Both the position numbers and the translations under genes were made by a program. DNA of 6,425 nt from assembly GCA_024408745.1 (NCBI GenBank), contig JAKSUS010000070.1, positions 1 through 6,425 of the forward strand. The letters run 5' to 3'. Under the pieces are notes generated by a model. It did no database searches. It was not told the DNA's origin and saw only the letters and a list, made by a program, of their open reading frames with translations. Shown here in pieces: positions 1 through 6,105 of the stretch. The DNA is from Candidatus Gastranaerophilales bacterium (GTDB lineage: Bacteria; Cyanobacteriota; Vampirovibrionia; Gastranaerophilales; JAILCC01). Each line of letters starts with the position of its first letter. Within the stretch, counting starts at the first letter, position 1.

Positions 1-200
1 ACCCGGGTACAGGTGCTAAAAGTTTAGCATTCTCAGGTTGGACTGTTGGTAAAGGCGTTTATGATATCGCTAAAGAATCAGTAAGTGGTACTTTTGGTGT
101 TATTTATGAAGCTTTTGACGAATTAATTTATGTATTCGTTCCAAGCCTTTCTAATGATTCATCATTGAATCCTAACGAAGAATTAGTAATTGTATTCTAA
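1..200 (+). CDS. C-terminal fragment of an unrecognised protein (5' end outside window)
   Basis: An open frame runs from the window edge (first complete codon at position 3) to a TAA at 198-200, giving the last 65 residues of a protein. The visible part starts PGTGAKSLAFSGW and ends NEELVIVF. It is rich in Gly, Ser and Val, with a hydrophobic and aromatic stretch around residues 34-50 (GVIYEAFDELIYVFVPSL) and an acidic tail. There is no Cys and no clear transmembrane helix. Codon choice (GGT, GCT, several TTC) is somewhat more 'optimal' than in the neighbouring glycosyltransferase and membrane-protein genes. A good hairpin terminator follows 21 bases after the stop, which supports this being a real gene end. 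I do not recognise the family, and the missing N-terminus prevents a functional call. Confidence 0.6.
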   Translation, partial: PGTGAKSLAFSGWTVGKGVYDIAKESVSGTFGVIYEAFDELIYVFVPSLSNDSSLNPNEELVIVF

Positions 201-221
201 TTCCGAAATTAGATAAATTTG

Positions 222-264
222 AAAAACTGTCTTTGTGATTTTTCTCAAAGGCAGTTTTTTTATT
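222..264 (+). terminator. Rho-independent terminator of the left-edge gene
   Basis: AAAAACTGTCTTTG (222-235) pairs with CAAAGGCAGTTTTT (246-259) through 14 positions with one G-T wobble, around a 10-base loop. The 3' arm runs into a T-tract (255-261). It sits just after the TAA at 198-200 and before the hsp20 leader, so it should insulate hsp20 from the upstream transcript. Confidence 0.85.
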
Positions 265-280
265 GCCTAAAAAGGGAATA

Positions 281-350
281 AAAATTCATAAAATATATTT
301 CATAATAATAATGAAATTAATAATTTTGAAAGGAATATTTTATGAAATTT
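281..350 (+). promoter_or_regulatory. Candidate RNA thermometer or start-occluding leader of hsp20
   Basis: TTCATAAAATAT (285-296) is perfectly complementary over 12 positions to ATATTTTATGAA (335-346), which contains the hsp20 start codon (342-344). After an A/A mismatch the helix can continue as T298-G333, T299-G332 and T300-A331, so U's face the AGG of the ribosome binding site (GAAAGGA, 328-334). A second copy of TTCATAA at 299-305 gives an alternative 9-base pairing (297-305 with 340-348). A competing small hairpin is ATTTCAT/ATGAAAT (297-303 with 311-317). An AU-rich helix with one C-G pair that covers both ribosome binding site and AUG of an Hsp20 gene is the layout of known heat-opened thermometers (ROSE, fourU). 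That function is inference. It needs a transcript starting before about 285 for the longer helix, or before about 297 for the shorter. No strong promoter is visible; TTGCCT (263-268) with CATAAA (287-292) would start too late for the longer one. Confidence 0.45.
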
Positions 351-797
351 TTAGTAAAAAAAGCGCCCGAACATTTTTTAAAAACGGTTAATGATGAAAT
401 AAATTCTCTTTTAAACAGACATTTTGACAGTTATTTCCCTGAGGCTGCCTATTTAGAAGAAATTGATAAATTTTACATGCCTGTTGAAATTGAAGATAAA
501 GGTAAAAGTTATCAAATCAAAGCAGAATTACCGGGTGTAGAAAAAGAAAATTTAGATATTGATATTGATAAAAATTATTTAATAATTAATGCTAAAAAAC
601 ACGAAGAGAACAAAGAAGAAAGCAATAATTATAAGAGAACGGAATTCAGATACGGTGAATTTTCACGAACAGTTTATTTCCCTGAAGAAATTGATGTTGA
701 AGAAACCAAAGCAACTATGAAAAACGGTATTCTTGAAATTCATGCAAAGAAAATGCAGGCAGATAACAACAACCATAAAAAATTAACTGTCGAATAA
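342..797 (+). CDS. Small heat-shock protein, Hsp20/alpha-crystallin family
   Basis: This 151-residue protein has the layout of a bacterial small heat-shock protein, an ATP-independent cytoplasmic chaperone that holds unfolding proteins for refolding by other chaperones. Residues 1-45 form a variable N-terminal arm. The alpha-crystallin domain spans about 46-138, with the hallmark AELPGV (61-66), the strand LDIDIDKNYLIINAKK (71-86) and the closing motif ATMKNGILEIHAKK (124-137). The C-terminal tail carries LTV at 148-150, which fits the I/V/L-x-I/V/L motif that docks subunits into oligomers. Length is normal for the family. ATG 342 has GAAAGGA seven bases upstream. An upstream ATG at 311 is in another frame and lacks a ribosome binding site. 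The gene is monocistronic: terminators lie on both sides and its stop is one base from the opposing glycosyltransferase. No CIRCE-like operator was seen; control may lie in the leader. Confidence 0.95.
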   Translation: MKFLVKKAPEHFLKTVNDEINSLLNRHFDSYFPEAAYLEEIDKFYMPVEIEDKGKSYQIKAELPGVEKENLDIDIDKNYLIINAKKHEENKEESNNYKRTEFRYGEFSRTVYFPEEIDVEETKATMKNGILEIHAKKMQADNNNHKKLTVE

Positions 798-798
798 A

Positions 799-1740
799 CT
801 ACTTTTGTTTATAAAATTCTATCGGTTTAAATTGCAAAGTACCTGCGATTTTGCCGATAGTTTTTACAGTTTTTGTAAACACATTAAAAAATCCTGTTAA
901 ACCAAACAATAACGAAGGTATTAGCAAAATTAAATTAAATAAAAGTACAATTAATAAATTAATTAAATAAATTATTTGTTTTAATATATTTTTATTTTTT
1001 TGAAATTTTGCATAAGTTCCGCAAAAACCTGCAAAATATGCTCTTTTAAAAATATATTTTAAAGTTGCTCTTTCGCCTAAAACAGGCTCATAAACAATTG
1101 AGTCGGAGTTTTGAATTATATTATAACCGAGTTTAAAAGCTTTTGATGTGAAATCTATATCTTCTCCGCCTGAAAAATTAAATTCCGAAGAAAACTTTAA
1201 ATCGTTTTCGCGGATTAATCTTACCGGAATGAATACATTATCTGTTGCACAAGATGATTTTATTATGCCTGTTTTTTTCGTAGTTTTTTTCTTAAAAATC
1301 ATATTGTTTTGAATATATTTTGGAATATTATCATCAAAACTGTTTATTGCAATTCCGGAACTTATAATGTCATCTTCATATTGATTATATAGTTTTAAAT
1401 GCTCTAATAAAGAGTTTTCTTCGAGAATTTCATCATCATCAAATAAAAAAGCATGGGTTGCGCCTAAATTTATTGTTTCATTTAACAATCTGTTTCTTGC
1501 ATTAGTCAAACCTGCATTTTCTTCAACGAAGTAATTAATTTTTAAATCAATATAATTTTTTGCTTCTGCAACAATGTTTTTGGCACTTTCATTCTTATCA
1601 TTATCAATTATAAGAATTTCAACCTTATTATTTTCAGGCAATTTTAAATCTTTAATTGAAAACAATAAACTTTTTAACTGCTCAGGTCTTTTATAAGTGC
1701 AACATGCTAATAATATAAAATTTATCTCTTCTTTTTGCAT
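799..1740 (-). CDS. GT2-family glycosyltransferase (GT-A fold) with C-terminal membrane region
   Basis: This 313-residue protein carries the marks of an inverting, nucleotide-sugar-dependent family 2 glycosyltransferase. The N-terminal strand and loop include TYKRP (15-19). IIDND (44-48) is the nucleotide-contact Asp region. GLTNARN (77-83) is typical of the family. FDDDE (100-104) is the metal-binding DxD equivalent, and GGEDIDF (191-197) supplies the likely catalytic ED. A long hydrophobic segment at about 253-287 could make one or two membrane helices, placing the enzyme at the cytoplasmic face of the inner membrane. The likely role is adding a sugar during surface polysaccharide or lipid-linked glycan synthesis; donor and acceptor cannot be read from sequence. 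ATG 1740 is preceded by a weak AAAGAAA. The stop is TAG (801-799), the only TAG stop among the genes here. No other glycan genes are adjacent. It has its own promoter at 1769-1797. Confidence 0.88.
   Translation of the reverse strand: MQKEEINFILLACCTYKRPEQLKSLLFSIKDLKLPENNKVEILIIDNDKNESAKNIVAEAKNYIDLKINYFVEENAGLTNARNRLLNETINLGATHAFLFDDDEILEENSLLEHLKLYNQYEDDIISSGIAINSFDDNIPKYIQNNMIFKKKTTKKTGIIKSSCATDNVFIPVRLIRENDLKFSSEFNFSGGEDIDFTSKAFKLGYNIIQNSDSIVYEPVLGERATLKYIFKRAYFAGFCGTYAKFQKNKNILKQIIYLINLLIVLLFNLILLIPSLLFGLTGFFNVFTKTVKTIGKIAGTLQFKPIEFYKQK
819..865 (+). terminator. Probable hsp20 terminator embedded in the convergent glycosyltransferase gene
   Basis: CTATCGG (819-825) pairs with CCGATAG (854-860). 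Inside it a second helix pairs AAATTGCA (829-836) with TGCGATTT (844-851), with one wobble and a 7-base loop; a small internal loop separates the helices. Five T's (861-865) follow directly on the + strand, 21 bases after the hsp20 stop. The whole element lies within the last codons of the - strand glycosyltransferase, so it must be compatible with that protein sequence. In the - direction the hairpin precedes the stop codon, so it should not terminate that transcript efficiently. Confidence 0.6.
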
Positions 1741-1768
1741 AATGATTTTTCTTTAAAATTACTTGTAA

Positions 1769-1797
1769 ATTTTAGCATACAAGCAATATTATGGCAA
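1769..1797 (-). promoter_or_regulatory. Sigma70-type promoter of the glycosyltransferase gene
   Basis: Read on the - strand: TTGCCA (-35, 1797-1792), an exact 17-base spacer, then TAAAAT (-10, 1774-1769). The spacer ends in TGC, which gives an extended -10 (TGnTAAAAT). Transcription would start near 1762, leaving a leader of about 20 bases before the ATG at 1740. Confidence 0.65.
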
Positions 1798-1827
1798 AAA
1801 ATTGATTAATGTTTATATTAATAACTA

Positions 1828-1856
1828 TTTAAATTATGGCTTTTTTGCGATAAAAT
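1828..1856 (+). promoter_or_regulatory. Probable promoter of the membrane protein-miaA-mnmG operon
   Basis: TTTAAA (1828-1833) and TAAAAT (1851-1856) are separated by 17 bases. The -35 match is weak, while the -10 is good. Transcription would start near 1863, with TAAGGA (1875-1880) as ribosome binding site before ATG 1887. It is divergent from the glycosyltransferase promoter. ATTATGGC occurs as a direct repeat at 1788-1795 and 1833-1840, once in each promoter; I cannot assign a regulator. Confidence 0.45.
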
Positions 1857-1886
1857 AGTTTTGCTTTAAATCTTTAAGGATAAATA

Positions 1887-2705
1887 ATGTTTATTGAAAT
1901 ATTAAAAGATGCTTTTAAATTAATGAGAAAAAATTTAAACTTAACACAGCTTATTTTCATATTTTTTATTCTTATAACGCTTATTGCACCTGTGTTTTCA
2001 AGTTTGAGATTAAATATAAAAGCAATTCCTTTTATATTGTTATTTTTTGCTGTAGTTTGTATGTTCTTCGCAGGTCTGTTTTATGCCTTCAAAAAATCTG
2101 TTGATTATGAAACAGAACCCCCAAAAAATGATAATACTTTTGACCTTTCACCACTATACTTTGCGGAGTTTTTTCAGGGTGTAGGAGGATATTTTATAAA
2201 ATTTTTATTTGCAGGAATATTTGTAACAATTTTATTTATTTTATTATCAATGGGTTTTGATTATTTTGTTGCTCATTACATAGTTATTCCTGCAAAAATA
2301 AAATTCCTTTTGAGAAGTGATATTATTTTTAATGATGTAAAACTAAATGAGTTTGTAACTTCATTAACTCAAGCTGAAAAAATAAAACTTGGTAAATTAT
2401 GTTTATCGGCATTAAGCGGAATGTTTTTGTTCGGTTATTTTACAATGCTTTATCCTATAATTTTAGTTGTTAAAGAAAACAACTTTTTTAAGTCATTGTT
2501 TATATCAATAAAATATTTATTTAAAAATATCCCCATTAGTTTGATTTTATTTGTATTTTTCAATACATGCCTGTTAATGACATCTTTAATAAATGCAAGT
2601 GTTGCAAATAATTTTATTGTTTCAATTTTGGTAATTTTACTCCAATGTTATTTGAATGTTTGGTATATTTTAAGTTTGTTTGTGTATTATGAAAAAGTCA
2701 AATAA
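1887..2705 (+). CDS. Polytopic membrane protein of unknown function, first gene of operon
   Basis: This 272-residue protein is very hydrophobic, with about six predicted membrane helices near residues 20-38, 45-67, 103-127, 172-196, 215-236 and 241-267. A hydrophilic loop follows helix 2 (about 69-90) and a longer polar region lies between helices 3 and 4 (about 135-170). There is no cleavable signal peptide; the start MFIEILKDAFKLMRKN looks like an amphipathic cytoplasmic helix. The segment YPIILVVKENNFFKSLFISIKYLFKN (189-214), where a helix is followed by a polar, Ser/Lys-containing amphipathic turn, resembles the repeating pattern of the broad YciC/DUF975/GPDPase-membrane-domain type of proteins. 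That resemblance is an impression, not an assignment. ATG 1887 has TAAGGA six bases upstream. Its last 17 bases overlap miaA, so translation of the two is probably coupled. Phe and Ile codons are mostly TTT and ATT/ATA, as expected for this AT-rich genome. Confidence 0.85.
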   Translation: MFIEILKDAFKLMRKNLNLTQLIFIFFILITLIAPVFSSLRLNIKAIPFILLFFAVVCMFFAGLFYAFKKSVDYETEPPKNDNTFDLSPLYFAEFFQGVGGYFIKFLFAGIFVTILFILLSMGFDYFVAHYIVIPAKIKFLLRSDIIFNDVKLNEFVTSLTQAEKIKLGKLCLSALSGMFLFGYFTMLYPIILVVKENNFFKSLFISIKYLFKNIPISLILFVFFNTCLLMTSLINASVANNFIVSILVILLQCYLNVWYILSLFVYYEKVK

Positions 2706-3618
2706 CGTAATAGCAATAATAGGCCCGACTGCAACGGGTAAAAGCGATTTGGCAATTGAACTTGCTTTATCCTTTAATACAGAAATAATTTCTGCGGATT
2801 CACGTCTTGTCTATAAAGATTTTAATATCGGAACCGCTAAACCTACTATGGAAGAATTAAATAAAGTTAAACATTACTGCGTTGATATTGCTTCACCGCT
2901 TGATGATTTTAGTGTGAGTGATTTTAAACAAGAAGCAACACAAGCAATAGAAAAACTGCATAACAAAAATAAACCTGCAATAATTGCAGGCGGAACGGGA
3001 TTTTATGTAAAGAGTTTACTTGAAGGCTTAGAAATTCCACACGTTCCTGCTGATGAAGATTTCAGGCAAAAAATGAGAAAACTTGCAGAAGAAAAAGGAA
3101 ATGAATATCTTTATAACATTTTAAAAGAAAAAGATAAAGAAACTGCAGACAAACTCCATGCGAATGACGTTTTCAGAGTGATAAGAGCTTTGGAAGTTAT
3201 GGATAAATTAAATGTTAAAATGTCCGTTGCTCAAAACAAAAATAAACCGGATTATAATATTATTTATATATTTTTAGACGCAAAAGACAGGAAATATTTA
3301 TATAACAGGATTAATAAAAGAGTTGAAATAATGCTGGAACTCGGTTTAGTTGAAGAAGTTAAAGAATTAATAAATAAATACGGAAAAACTGTTTCATTAT
3401 TAAAGACTTTGGGGTATAAAGAAGTTAGCAGTTATCTTGATAACGAAATTTCTTATGAAGATATGGTTGAACTTATCAAAAAGAATACAAGAAATTTCGC
3501 AAAAAGACAGTTGACATGGTTTAGAGCCGTTGAAGATACAAATAAATTCTATATTGATGAATTTGATAAAAATGAAATTTTAGTTAAGGTAAAAGAAAAA
3601 TGTTTAAGTATGATGTAA
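2689..3618 (+). CDS. miaA: tRNA dimethylallyltransferase (tRNA A37 isopentenyl transferase)
   Basis: MiaA transfers a dimethylallyl group from dimethylallyl diphosphate to N6 of A37, next to the anticodon in tRNAs reading UNN codons, giving i6A37 (usually then methylthiolated by MiaB). The 309-residue protein has the normal family length. Visible motifs: P-loop GPTATGKS (12-19); ADSRLVYKDFNIGTAKP (36-52), the DSxxVY region with the essential Asp 37; GGTGFYVKSL (101-110); HANDVFRVIRALEV (157-170); GYKE (242-245); and RNFAKRQLTWFR (268-279). I chose ATG 2689 because the conserved protein begins MKKSNNVIAIIGPT; an in-frame TTG at 2680 adds only three residues. No convincing Shine-Dalgarno sequence precedes it, and it overlaps the upstream membrane-protein gene by 17 bases, which suggests translation by re-initiation. 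Its own end overlaps mnmG by 19 bases. Confidence 0.97.
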   Translation: MKKSNNVIAIIGPTATGKSDLAIELALSFNTEIISADSRLVYKDFNIGTAKPTMEELNKVKHYCVDIASPLDDFSVSDFKQEATQAIEKLHNKNKPAIIAGGTGFYVKSLLEGLEIPHVPADEDFRQKMRKLAEEKGNEYLYNILKEKDKETADKLHANDVFRVIRALEVMDKLNVKMSVAQNKNKPDYNIIYIFLDAKDRKYLYNRINKRVEIMLELGLVEEVKELINKYGKTVSLLKTLGYKEVSSYLDNEISYEDMVELIKKNTRNFAKRQLTWFRAVEDTNKFYIDEFDKNEILVKVKEKCLSMM

Positions 3619-5474
3619 TAGTTGTAGGTGGCGGGCATGCCGGAATTGAAGCGACTTTAGCTTGTGCAAAATTAGGTTGTAAAGTCTTATTAACAAGTAT
3701 AAATCTTGATAATATTGGTTTAATGCCTTGCAATCCTGCAATTGGAGGCCCTTCAAAATCAAATATAGTCAGAGAAATTGATGCTTTAGGCGGAATTATG
3801 GGAATCGCCGCAGATGCAACTTACATGCAAATGAAAACTCTTAACACAACAAAAGGACCTGCAATCAGAGCCCTAAGAGCACAATCTGATAAAAAAGAAT
3901 ACAAAGCATTTATGCGAAATATTTTAGAAAGTTATGAAAACATTGATTTAAAACAATGTTGTGTATCATCAATAATTGTTGAAAACGGTGAAATTAAAGG
4001 TGTTACAGATGAGTTAAATCAAATTTACTCTGCACCTTGTGTTATTCTAACAACAGGAACATCTTTAGAAGGCAGAATTTATATAGGCTTAGAAAGTTTC
4101 AGAGCCGGAAGATTAGGCGAATTCCCTGCAATCGGTTTATCTGACTCCTTAATGCAAAACGGTTTAACATTAGGCAAATTAAAAACAGGAACTCCTGCAA
4201 GAGTAGATGCAAGGACAATTAATTTTGATGTATTAGAAAAGCATTATGGCGATAAAGAGTTGAGTTTCTTCTCTTTTGAACCTGATAGGCCAATAAGAAA
4301 ACAGTATCCCTGCCACTTAACAAGAACAACTAAAAAAACTCACGAAATTATTTTAGCAAATCTTGATAAATCGCCTCTTTATGCAGGATTAATTCATGGC
4401 AGAGGTCCGAGATATTGTCCTTCAATTGAAGATAAAGTCGTAAGGTTTAAAGACCACGATTCACATCATATTTTTATCGAACCTGAAGGCAAAGACACAT
4501 ATGAAACTTATGTTCAAGGGTTTTCGACGAGTTTGCCTGCTGATGTTCAAATTCAAATGCTACAATCTTTGCCCGGATTAGAAAATGTTAAAGTCATAAA
4601 ACCTGCTTATGCGGTTGAATATGATTATGTTCCTGCTATTCAATTAGAACATTCGCTTATGACAAAGAATATAAAAGGTTTGTTCTGTGCAGGACAAATT
4701 AACGGAACAAGCGGTTATGAAGAAGCAGCAGGACAAGGCTTAATTGCCGGAATAAATGCAACTTTATACCTTCAAAATAAAGATATGATTACATTATCGA
4801 GAAACAGTTCTTATATAGGAACTTTAATTGATGATTTAGTTACAAAAGAAATGGACGAACCGTACAGGATGTTGCCATCACGTTCGGAATACAGACTTAT
4901 TTTAAGACAGGATAATGCTGATGAAAGACTAACCGAATTAGGATATAAAGTCGGCTTGATATCAGAAGAAAGATATGGAAGATTTAAAAACAAAATGCAG
5001 TCAATCAAAGATGAAAAAGAACGTTGCAAGTTGGAAAAAATTTCACCTACAAAAGAAAACAATGAAGTTTTAAATAAATACGGCGTTACATTAGAAAGAG
5101 GTTACAGAATTGCCGATTTATTAAAACGTCCCGATATTAACTACGAAATTATAAAAGATGTTGATAAAGCTACAAGAGATTTGAATTTACCCAAAGAAGT
5201 TTACGAGCAGGTTGAAATTCAAATTAAATATGACGGTTACATTTTGAGGCAAAATGCACAAGTTGAACAGGCTTCTAAATTAGATAAAATTAAATTTCCC
5301 GAAAATATTGATTTTATGGCGATTGAACATATTTCATCAGAAACAAAAGAAAAATTAAATAAAGTTCAGCCTAAAACAATAGGACAGGCGGCAAGAATTG
5401 GCGGAATAAAGCCTGCTGATATTTCTGTTTTAATGGTACTTGCCGAAGCTAAAAAACTTGGTAAAAAGCAATAA
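3600..5474 (+). CDS. mnmG: tRNA uridine-5-carboxymethylaminomethyl(34) synthesis enzyme, FAD-dependent (GidA)
   Basis: MnmG works with the GTPase MnmE to build the carboxymethylaminomethyl (or aminomethyl) group on C5 of wobble U34 in tRNAs for split codon boxes, using FAD/NADH and methylenetetrahydrofolate. At 624 residues it is full length. Motifs in order: FAD dinucleotide-binding GGGHAGIEA (10-18); MPCNPAIGGPSKS (42-54) with the conserved Cys 44; LNTTKGPAIRALRAQSDK (81-98); TGTSLEGRIYIG (152-163); LKTGTPARVD (194-203); CHLTRT with the second conserved Cys 238; SPLYAGLIHGRGPRYCPSIEDKV (258-280); YVQGFSTSLP (304-313); GQINGTSGYEEAAGQG (365-380); PSRSEYRLILRQDNAD (426-441); and the C-terminal tRNA/MnmE-binding helical part with KYDGYILRQ and IGQAARIGGIKPADI. 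The ATG at 3600 lies within miaA, with AAGG ten bases upstream. mnmE is not in the window. The gene is followed by a probable terminator. Confidence 0.98.
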   Translation: MFKYDVIVVGGGHAGIEATLACAKLGCKVLLTSINLDNIGLMPCNPAIGGPSKSNIVREIDALGGIMGIAADATYMQMKTLNTTKGPAIRALRAQSDKKEYKAFMRNILESYENIDLKQCCVSSIIVENGEIKGVTDELNQIYSAPCVILTTGTSLEGRIYIGLESFRAGRLGEFPAIGLSDSLMQNGLTLGKLKTGTPARVDARTINFDVLEKHYGDKELSFFSFEPDRPIRKQYPCHLTRTTKKTHEIILANLDKSPLYAGLIHGRGPRYCPSIEDKVVRFKDHDSHHIFIEPEGKDTYETYVQGFSTSLPADVQIQMLQSLPGLENVKVIKPAYAVEYDYVPAIQLEHSLMTKNIKGLFCAGQINGTSGYEEAAGQGLIAGINATLYLQNKDMITLSRNSSYIGTLIDDLVTKEMDEPYRMLPSRSEYRLILRQDNADERLTELGYKVGLISEERYGRFKNKMQSIKDEKERCKLEKISPTKENNEVLNKYGVTLERGYRIADLLKRPDINYEIIKDVDKATRDLNLPKEVYEQVEIQIKYDGYILRQNAQVEQASKLDKIKFPENIDFMAIEHISSETKEKLNKVQPKTIGQAARIGGIKPADISVLMVLAEAKKLGKKQ

Positions 5475-5484
5475 ATAACTTAAC

Positions 5485-5513
5485 AAAAAGTTACACTCCT
5501 TTGTGTTTTTTTT
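5485..5513 (+). terminator. Probable terminator of the miaA-mnmG operon
   Basis: ACAC (5493-5496) pairs with GTGT (5503-5506) around a 6-base loop. Outside it A's (5485-5489) can pair with the T's (5510-5513) across a small internal loop. Eight consecutive T's (5506-5513) follow. The core helix is short, so termination may be partial. Its position, 10 bases after the mnmG stop, supports the call. Confidence 0.5.
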
Positions 5514-5566
5514 GTACGGTGTTAAATTAATACTTGTACATCAAATCAGGAATGGGAGAGATTATT

Positions 5567-5902
5567 TTGAAAGGTTGGAAGAAAATTAAATTGCCGCATG
5601 TTAAACATAAATGTTGCGGTTTTACTTATGACACGCAAAATCCTGCGAGTTATGAGTATTTCAGATGTTTTGCACATAAAAGTTTGAGAGAGAAAATTGC
5701 GGATATAGAAGGTAATTTTTTCAATGTTAGTTTTTGTATTACCATTTGGCTTGTTTGCAAAAATAATGAATGTATTACGAGTTTTACATTTTATTATGAT
5801 AAATCGAATAATTTGATTACGAAAATACAGAAACGAGGAATAAAATATCTATTGGGTTTGAAAAAATTGTTTCTTGAAAATATTCCGATAAAAATCAAAT
5901 GA
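5567..5902 (+). CDS. Unrecognised Cys/His-rich protein, ended by an in-frame TGA
   Basis: An open frame bounded upstream by a TAA at 5528-5530 runs to a TGA at 5900-5902. Possible starts are TTG 5534 (122 residues, no ribosome binding site), ATG 5552 (AGGA directly abutting, too close) and TTG 5567 (GGGAG at 5554-5558, eight bases upstream). I chose 5567, giving 111 residues. The protein is basic and contains a cluster PHVKHKCCGF, then RCFAH, then CKNNEC: two His and two Cys, then Cys-x2-His, then Cys-x4-Cys. This could bind a metal ion, though that is only inference. No signal peptide is evident; the stretch FFNVSFCITIWLVC is hydrophobic but reads like a beta-strand core. The same frame stays open after the TGA for 48 codons (see 5903-6049), so this may be the front part of a broken or recoded gene. 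I do not recognise the family. The gap from mnmG (5475-5566) otherwise holds only the terminator and two TTGTAC repeats (5512-5517, 5534-5539). Confidence 0.55.
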   Translation: MKGWKKIKLPHVKHKCCGFTYDTQNPASYEYFRCFAHKSLREKIADIEGNFFNVSFCITIWLVCKNNECITSFTFYYDKSNNLITKIQKRGIKYLLGLKKLFLENIPIKIK

Positions 5903-6049
5903 CCTAAACTTGAAATCGGCAGTAAAAAATATCTTTGGCGATACACTGATTGTAACCCCAAGAAAAAATATGTCAGTAACATATATAATTTTGATGATGT
6001 AAAAGTAGGTGAAACAAAACCTCAAGAAGTAATAATATATAAAAAATAA
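5903..6049 (+). pseudogene. In-frame continuation of the preceding ORF after the TGA
   Basis: Directly after TGA 5900-5902, the same frame runs 48 sense codons to TAA 6047-6049. It reads PKLEIGSKKYLWRYTDCNPK and continues to EVIIYKK. Composition is protein-like: mixed charged, aromatic and hydrophobic residues, one TGG Trp and one more Cys. The strong terminator at 6053-6087 starts four bases after this TAA, whereas it would be about 150 bases from the TGA. That spacing suggests the original gene ended at 6049 and that the TGA is a later nonsense mutation, or less likely is read through. A single base change from a sense codon such as CGA, TGG or GGA would explain it. The next base is C (TGAC), a context known to favour leakage at UGA. 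Confidence 0.5.
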
Positions 6050-6052
6050 ACA

Positions 6053-6087
6053 AAAAAATATCCTTTTTTGGGTAAAGGATATTTTTT
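6053..6087. terminator. Bidirectional Rho-independent terminator
   Basis: A perfect 14-base helix pairs AAAAAATATCCTTT (6053-6066) with AAAGGATATTTTTT (6074-6087) around a 7-base loop. The outer A/T run gives a T-tract in both directions. It lies between the + strand frame ending at 6049 and the - strand gene ending at 6106, and so can serve both. Confidence 0.88.
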
Positions 6088-6105
6088 ATTATTAAAATTT
6101 ATTTA

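Noticed and set aside
302..312. ATA/AAT trinucleotide run as a microsatellite
   Set aside because: Too short to be a meaningful repeat in such AT-rich sequence.
311..391. Short upstream open frame starting at ATG 311 and overlapping hsp20 in another frame
   Set aside because: No ribosome binding site precedes it and its sequence is low-complexity; the ATG is better explained as part of the repeated ATGAAATT that takes part in leader pairing.
2680..2688. TTG 2680 as start of miaA
   Set aside because: It adds only three residues before the ATG at 2689 that begins the normal MiaA N-terminus, and it has no ribosome binding site.
4811..5062. 83-codon open frame on the - strand
   Set aside because: It lies entirely inside mnmG, whose protein is conserved through this region; it has no ribosome binding site or recognisable motif and is a shadow of the real gene.
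5885..5919. Inverted repeat CCGAT/ATCGG flanking the TGA as a possible recoding (SECIS-like) hairpin
   Set aside because: Only five pairs with a 25-base loop, and the TGA sits in the loop rather than before the hairpin, so it does not resemble a bacterial SECIS and could be chance.
5794..5982. 62-codon open frame on the - strand
   Set aside because: It is antisense to the TGA-interrupted + strand frame, whose composition is more protein-like on both sides of the TGA; no supporting leader or motif.
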